Source: Limnohabitans sp. (GTDB taxonomy: Bacteria; Pseudomonadota; Gammaproteobacteria; Burkholderiales; Burkholderiaceae_C). From it: a DNA stretch of 10,183 bases. The notes below the pieces were generated by a model. That model was given only the letters and a program-made list of their open reading frames with translations, ran no database searches and was not told where the DNA came from. Shown one piece after another: positions 6,845 through 10,183 of the stretch; positions within the stretch are counted from its first letter, which is position 1; each line of letters opens with the position of its first letter. The position numbers and the translations under genes were made by a program. Location: the NCBI GenBank assembly GCA_021731425.1, contig JAKFXJ010000147.1, positions 1 through 10,183 of the forward strand, in the 5' to 3' direction.

Positions 6845-9800
6845 ATGACCGACTTGTCCGCCGAATTCAAAGCCCTGGCCGAATACCGCCCCACGAACAA
6901 GGTGCGTTTTGTCACCGCCGCTTCGCTGTTTGACGGCCACGACGCCGCCATCAACATCATGCGCCGCATCTTGCAGAGTATGGGCGCCGAAGTCATCCAC
7001 CTGGGCCACAACCGCTCGGTGGACGAGGTGGTGACGGCCGCGCTGCAAGAAGACGCACAGGGCATCGCCATCAGCTCCTATCAAGGCGGGCACAACGAAT
7101 ACTTCAGCTACATGGTCGATTTGCTCAAATCCCGCGGCGGCGAGCACATCCAAGTGTTTGGCGGTGGCGGCGGCGTGATCGTGCCGTCTGAAATCCGCGC
7201 CCTGGCCGACAAAGGCGTGCGCATTTTCAGCCCCGAAGATGGCCAAAAAATGGGCCTGGCCGGGATGATCGGCGAGATGGTCATGCGCTGCGACCAGGAC
7301 GTGAGCCCGTTGGCCCCAAAAACCGTGGACGCGATTCAGGGCCACGGCGAGATGAACTGGCGTGCGCTGGCGCAACTGATCACTGCACTCGAGAACGACA
7401 AGGCCGATGCCAGCGTGGTCAAGGCTGTGCGCGAACAAGCCGCGCAAAAGAAAGTGCCTGTGTTGGGCATCACCGGCACCGGGGGTGCGGGCAAGTCCTC
7501 GCTCACCGACGAATTGATCCGCCGCCTGCGCCTGGACCAGGGCGATGCGCTGCGTGTGGCCGTGATCTCCATCGATCCTTCTCGCCGCAAGAGCGGTGGC
7601 GCCCTGCTGGGTGACCGCATCCGCATGAACGCCATCTCACCTTGGTCACAAGGCCCCCGCGTGTTCATGCGTTCGCTGGCAACGCGTGACTTTGGCAGTG
7701 AAATTTCGGCTGCCCTGCCCGACGTGGTGGCGGCCTGCAAGGTGGCAGGCTTTGACGTGATCGTGGTCGAGACCTCAGGCATTGGCCAGGGCGACGCCGC
7801 CATCGTGCCGCATGTCGATGTGCCCATGTACGTGATGACACCCGAGTTCGGCGCCGCCAGCCAGCTCGAAAAAATCGACATGCTGGACTTTGCCGAGTTT
7901 GTGGCCATCAACAAATTTGACCGTAAGGGTGCGTCTGACGCCCTTCGCGATGTGGCCAAGCAGGTGCAACGCAACAAAGAAGCTTGGACCACACCGACCG
8001 AGCAGATGCCGGTGTTTGGCACCATGGCCGCCCGCTTCAACGACGACGGCGTCACGGCCCTTTACCAAGCCCTCAAGGCCCGATTGGCCGAGCTGGGCAT
8101 GAAGACCACAGAAGGCCGCTTGCCTGTGGTCAGCGTGCGCTACAGCACCCACCAAAACCCAGTGGTGCCGTCTTCCCGCACCCGCTACTTGGCCGAGATC
8201 AGCGACACCGTGCGCGGCTACAAAAAACGCGCCATCGACCAGTCTCGCTTGGCCCGCGAAATCCAGCAGCTGCGTGCTGCCGCACGCATGCTCGAAGTGG
8301 GCAAGTCCGGCCGCGCCAAAGCCGCCGAAGCCGCGATTGACCTGGCCGTGAGCCGCGAACAAACGCAAGACCCCACCGCCCGCAAGCTGCTGGCCCAGTG
8401 GCCTGACATGCAAAAAGCCTATACGGGCGACGAATACGTGGTGAAAATCCGCGACAAGGAAATCCGCACGTCGCTGACCACCAAATCGCTGAGCGGCACC
8501 ACCATTCGCAAAGTGGCCCTGCCCCAATACGAAGACGACGGCGAAGTGCTCAAGTGGTTGATGCTGGACAACGTGCCCGGCAGCTACCCCTACACCGCAG
8601 GCACCTTTGCCTTCAAGCGCGAGGGCGAAGACCCGACCCGCATGTTTGCCGGTGAGGGCGACCCCTTCCGCACCAACCGCCGCTTCAAGCTGGTGTCTGA
8701 GGGCTTGCCCGCCAAGCGCTTGTCTACCGCGTTTGACTCGGTCACGCTGTACGGCAACGACCCCGACCTGCGCCCCGACATCTACGGCAAGATCGGCAAC
8801 TCGGGCGTGAACGTGGCCACGCTGGACGACATGAAAGTGCTTTATTCGGGCTTTGACCTGTGCAACCCGACCACCAGCGTGTCGATGACCATCAACGGCC
8901 CAGCGCCGTCGATTTTGGCCATGTTCATGAACACAGCCATCGACCAAAATCTCGACAAATTCAAAGCGGAGAACGGCCGCGAGCCCACCGAAACCGAAGC
9001 GGCCAAGATCCGCGAATGGGTGCTGGCCAATGTGCGCGGCACGGTGCAGGCCGACATCTTGAAAGAAGACCAGGGCCAAAACACCTGCATCTTCTCCACC
9101 GAGTTTTCACTGAAAGTGATGGGCGACATCGCGCAATACTTTGTGCACCACGACGTGCGCAATTTCTACAGCGTGTCCATCTCGGGTTACCACATTGCCG
9201 AAGCCGGGGCCAACCCGATCAGTCAGCTGGCCTTCACGCTGTCCAACGGCTTCACCTTTGTGGAAGCGTATTTGGCGCGTGGCATGCACATCGACGACTT
9301 CGCGCCCAACTTGTCCTTCTTCTTCAGCAACGGCATGGACCCCGAGTACACCGTCATGGGCCGTGTGGCCCGCCGCATCTGGGCCGTGGCCATGAAAGAG
9401 AAATATGGCGCGAACGAACGCAGCCAAAAGCTCAAATACCACATCCAGACGTCGGGCCGTTCCTTGCACGCCCAAGAGATCCAGTTCAACGACATCCGCA
9501 CCACGCTGCAAGCACTGATCGCCATCTACGACAACTGCAACAGCTTGCACACCAACGCGTTTGACGAAGCCATCACCACGCCCACCGCAGACTCGGTGCG
9601 CCGCGCCATGGCGATCCAGCTGATCATCAACCGCGAGTGGGGCTTGGCCAAGAACGAGAACCCAAGCCAAGGCGCCTTCATCATCGAAGAGTTGACCGAG
9701 TTGCTGGAAGAAGCCGTGCTGGCCGAGTTCGAAAAAATCGCCGAGCGCGGCGGTGTGTTGGGCGCGATGGAAACCGGCTACCAGCGCGGCAAGATCCAAG

Positions 9801-10135
9801 ACGAATCCATGCACTACGAGATGCTCAAGCACACCGGCGAGCTGCCTATCATCGGCGTCAACACCTTCCGAAACCCCAAGGGCGACGAAGTCATGGAGAC
9901 GCTGGAACTGGCCCGCTCGACCGAGGAAGAAAAGCAGAGCCAGCTCAAGCGCCTGAACGACTTCCACGCGCAACACGCCGCCGAATCGCCCGCCATGCTC
10001 AAACGCCTGCAGCAAGCGGTGATCGACAACGGCAACGTGTTCGAGGTGCTGATGGACGCGGTGCGGGTCTGCTCGCTCGGCCAGATCACCAACGCGCTGT
10101 TTGAGGTGGGTGGTCAGTACAGGCGCAACATGTGA
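6845..10135 (+). CDS. icmF: Fused isobutyryl-CoA mutase with built-in GTPase chaperone
   Basis: 1,096-residue cytoplasmic enzyme interconverting isobutyryl-CoA and n-butyryl-CoA by adenosylcobalamin radical chemistry. Residues 18-150 form the B12-binding domain: DGHDAA (30-35) with cobalt-ligand His32, SSYQGG (77-82) and a Gly run at 106-110. Residues about 200-420 form a MeaB-like GTPase that handles cofactor loading: P-loop GTGGAGKS (211-218), [23 protein letters not shown] (308-317) and NKFD (356-359). A helical linker leads to the mutase barrel, from about 545 to the end, with [19 protein letters not shown] and SISGYH (His783, matching catalytic His244 of methylmalonyl-CoA mutase). Phe601 and Gln745 fall where IcmF has Phe/Gln, methylmalonyl-CoA mutase Tyr/Arg and pivalyl-CoA mutase Leu/Ala. 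Length matches known IcmF (about 1,090). GGAGA precedes ATG by five bases. The upstream palindrome suggests control with branched-chain catabolism. Confidence 0.96.
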   Translation: MTDLSAEFKALAEYRPTNKVRFVTAASLFDGHDAAINIMRRILQSMGAEVIHLGHNRSVDEVVTAALQEDAQGIAISSYQGGHNEYFSYMVDLLKSRGGEHIQVFGGGGGVIVPSEIRALADKGVRIFSPEDGQKMGLAGMIGEMVMRCDQDVSPLAPKTVDAIQGHGEMNWRALAQLITALENDKADASVVKAVREQAAQKKVPVLGITGTGGAGKSSLTDELIRRLRLDQGDALRVAVISIDPSRRKSGGALLGDRIRMNAISPWSQGPRVFMRSLATRDFGSEISAALPDVVAACKVAGFDVIVVETSGIGQGDAAIVPHVDVPMYVMTPEFGAASQLEKIDMLDFAEFVAINKFDRKGASDALRDVAKQVQRNKEAWTTPTEQMPVFGTMAARFNDDGVTALYQALKARLAELGMKTTEGRLPVVSVRYSTHQNPVVPSSRTRYLAEISDTVRGYKKRAIDQSRLAREIQQLRAAARMLEVGKSGRAKAAEAAIDLAVSREQTQDPTARKLLAQWPDMQKAYTGDEYVVKIRDKEIRTSLTTKSLSGTTIRKVALPQYEDDGEVLKWLMLDNVPGSYPYTAGTFAFKREGEDPTRMFAGEGDPFRTNRRFKLVSEGLPAKRLSTAFDSVTLYGNDPDLRPDIYGKIGNSGVNVATLDDMKVLYSGFDLCNPTTSVSMTINGPAPSILAMFMNTAIDQNLDKFKAENGREPTETEAAKIREWVLANVRGTVQADILKEDQGQNTCIFSTEFSLKVMGDIAQYFVHHDVRNFYSVSISGYHIAEAGANPISQLAFTLSNGFTFVEAYLARGMHIDDFAPNLSFFFSNGMDPEYTVMGRVARRIWAVAMKEKYGANERSQKLKYHIQTSGRSLHAQEIQFNDIRTTLQALIAIYDNCNSLHTNAFDEAITTPTADSVRRAMAIQLIINREWGLAKNENPSQGAFIIEELTELLEEAVLAEFEKIAERGGVLGAMETGYQRGKIQDESMHYEMLKHTGELPIIGVNTFRNPKGDEVMETLELARSTEEEKQSQLKRLNDFHAQHAAESPAMLKRLQQAVIDNGNVFEVLMDAVRVCSLGQITNALFEVGGQYRRNM

Positions 10136-10183
10136 GGTGCTCAGCGGTTCAATGACTGACGAAGAAGAATGACTTGTAAATCC

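Noticed and set aside
7775..9079. 434-codon open frame antisense to icmF, and a similar one at 9107-10015
   Set aside because: Both lie opposite a strongly conserved gene. Their His/Gly/Ala/Val-rich composition is what a GC3-biased gene yields when read on the other strand, and no domain is recognisable.
6845..10135. Methylmalonyl-CoA mutase
   Set aside because: The domain order is B12-binding, GTPase, mutase in one chain, and the Tyr/Arg substrate residues of methylmalonyl-CoA mutase are replaced by Phe601/Gln745.
10136..10183. Start of another gene or a terminator after icmF
   Set aside because: The ATG at 10154 meets a stop at once (ATG ACT GAC is followed by no family-like sequence in the few bases left), and no stem with a T-run is seen in these 48 bases.

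Overview
The window looks like chromosomal DNA of a betaproteobacterium, probably Burkholderiales and possibly Comamonadaceae. The evidence is GC-rich, strongly GC3-biased coding sequence, a fused isobutyryl-CoA mutase (IcmF), and a peptide-type ABC operon with a fused double ATPase. The family-level assignment is inference; there is no rRNA or other marker gene here.

Left part (1-4601, minus strand): an operon for a peptide/opine-class (Dpp/Opp family) ABC importer, in the order periplasmic substrate-binding protein, permease B, permease C, fused double ATP-binding protein. The genes are 14 bp apart or joined by one-base TGATG overlaps. The ATPase runs off the left edge, so only its first nucleotide-binding domain and the start of the second are visible. 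The substrate cannot be read from the sequence.

Middle (4602-6190): a 158-bp divergent promoter region, then a plus-strand amidase-signature hydrolase with the full Ser-cisSer-Lys triad. The shared control region suggests that the importer brings in an amide-containing compound which the amidase then hydrolyses in the cytoplasm. This is inference from position.

Right part (6191-10183): a short rhodanese-domain protein (minus strand) ends 25 bp from the amidase stop. It is divergent from icmF, a three-domain fusion of a B12-binding domain, a MeaB-like GTPase chaperone and the acyl-CoA mutase catalytic domain. The active-site residues match isobutyryl-CoA mutase rather than methylmalonyl-CoA or pivalyl-CoA mutase. 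Just upstream of icmF lies a perfect 7+4+7 palindrome (GTTGACGTTTACGTCAAC) with an extra half-site. It resembles operators of the MerR-family regulator LiuR of branched-chain amino-acid breakdown and sits directly after a good sigma-70 promoter candidate. The last 48 bp after icmF hold no recognisable gene or terminator.

No mobile element, CRISPR array, tRNA/rRNA gene or broken gene was seen. The region is mostly ordinary metabolic sequence. The operator-like palindrome and the importer/amidase pairing are the points most worth checking.
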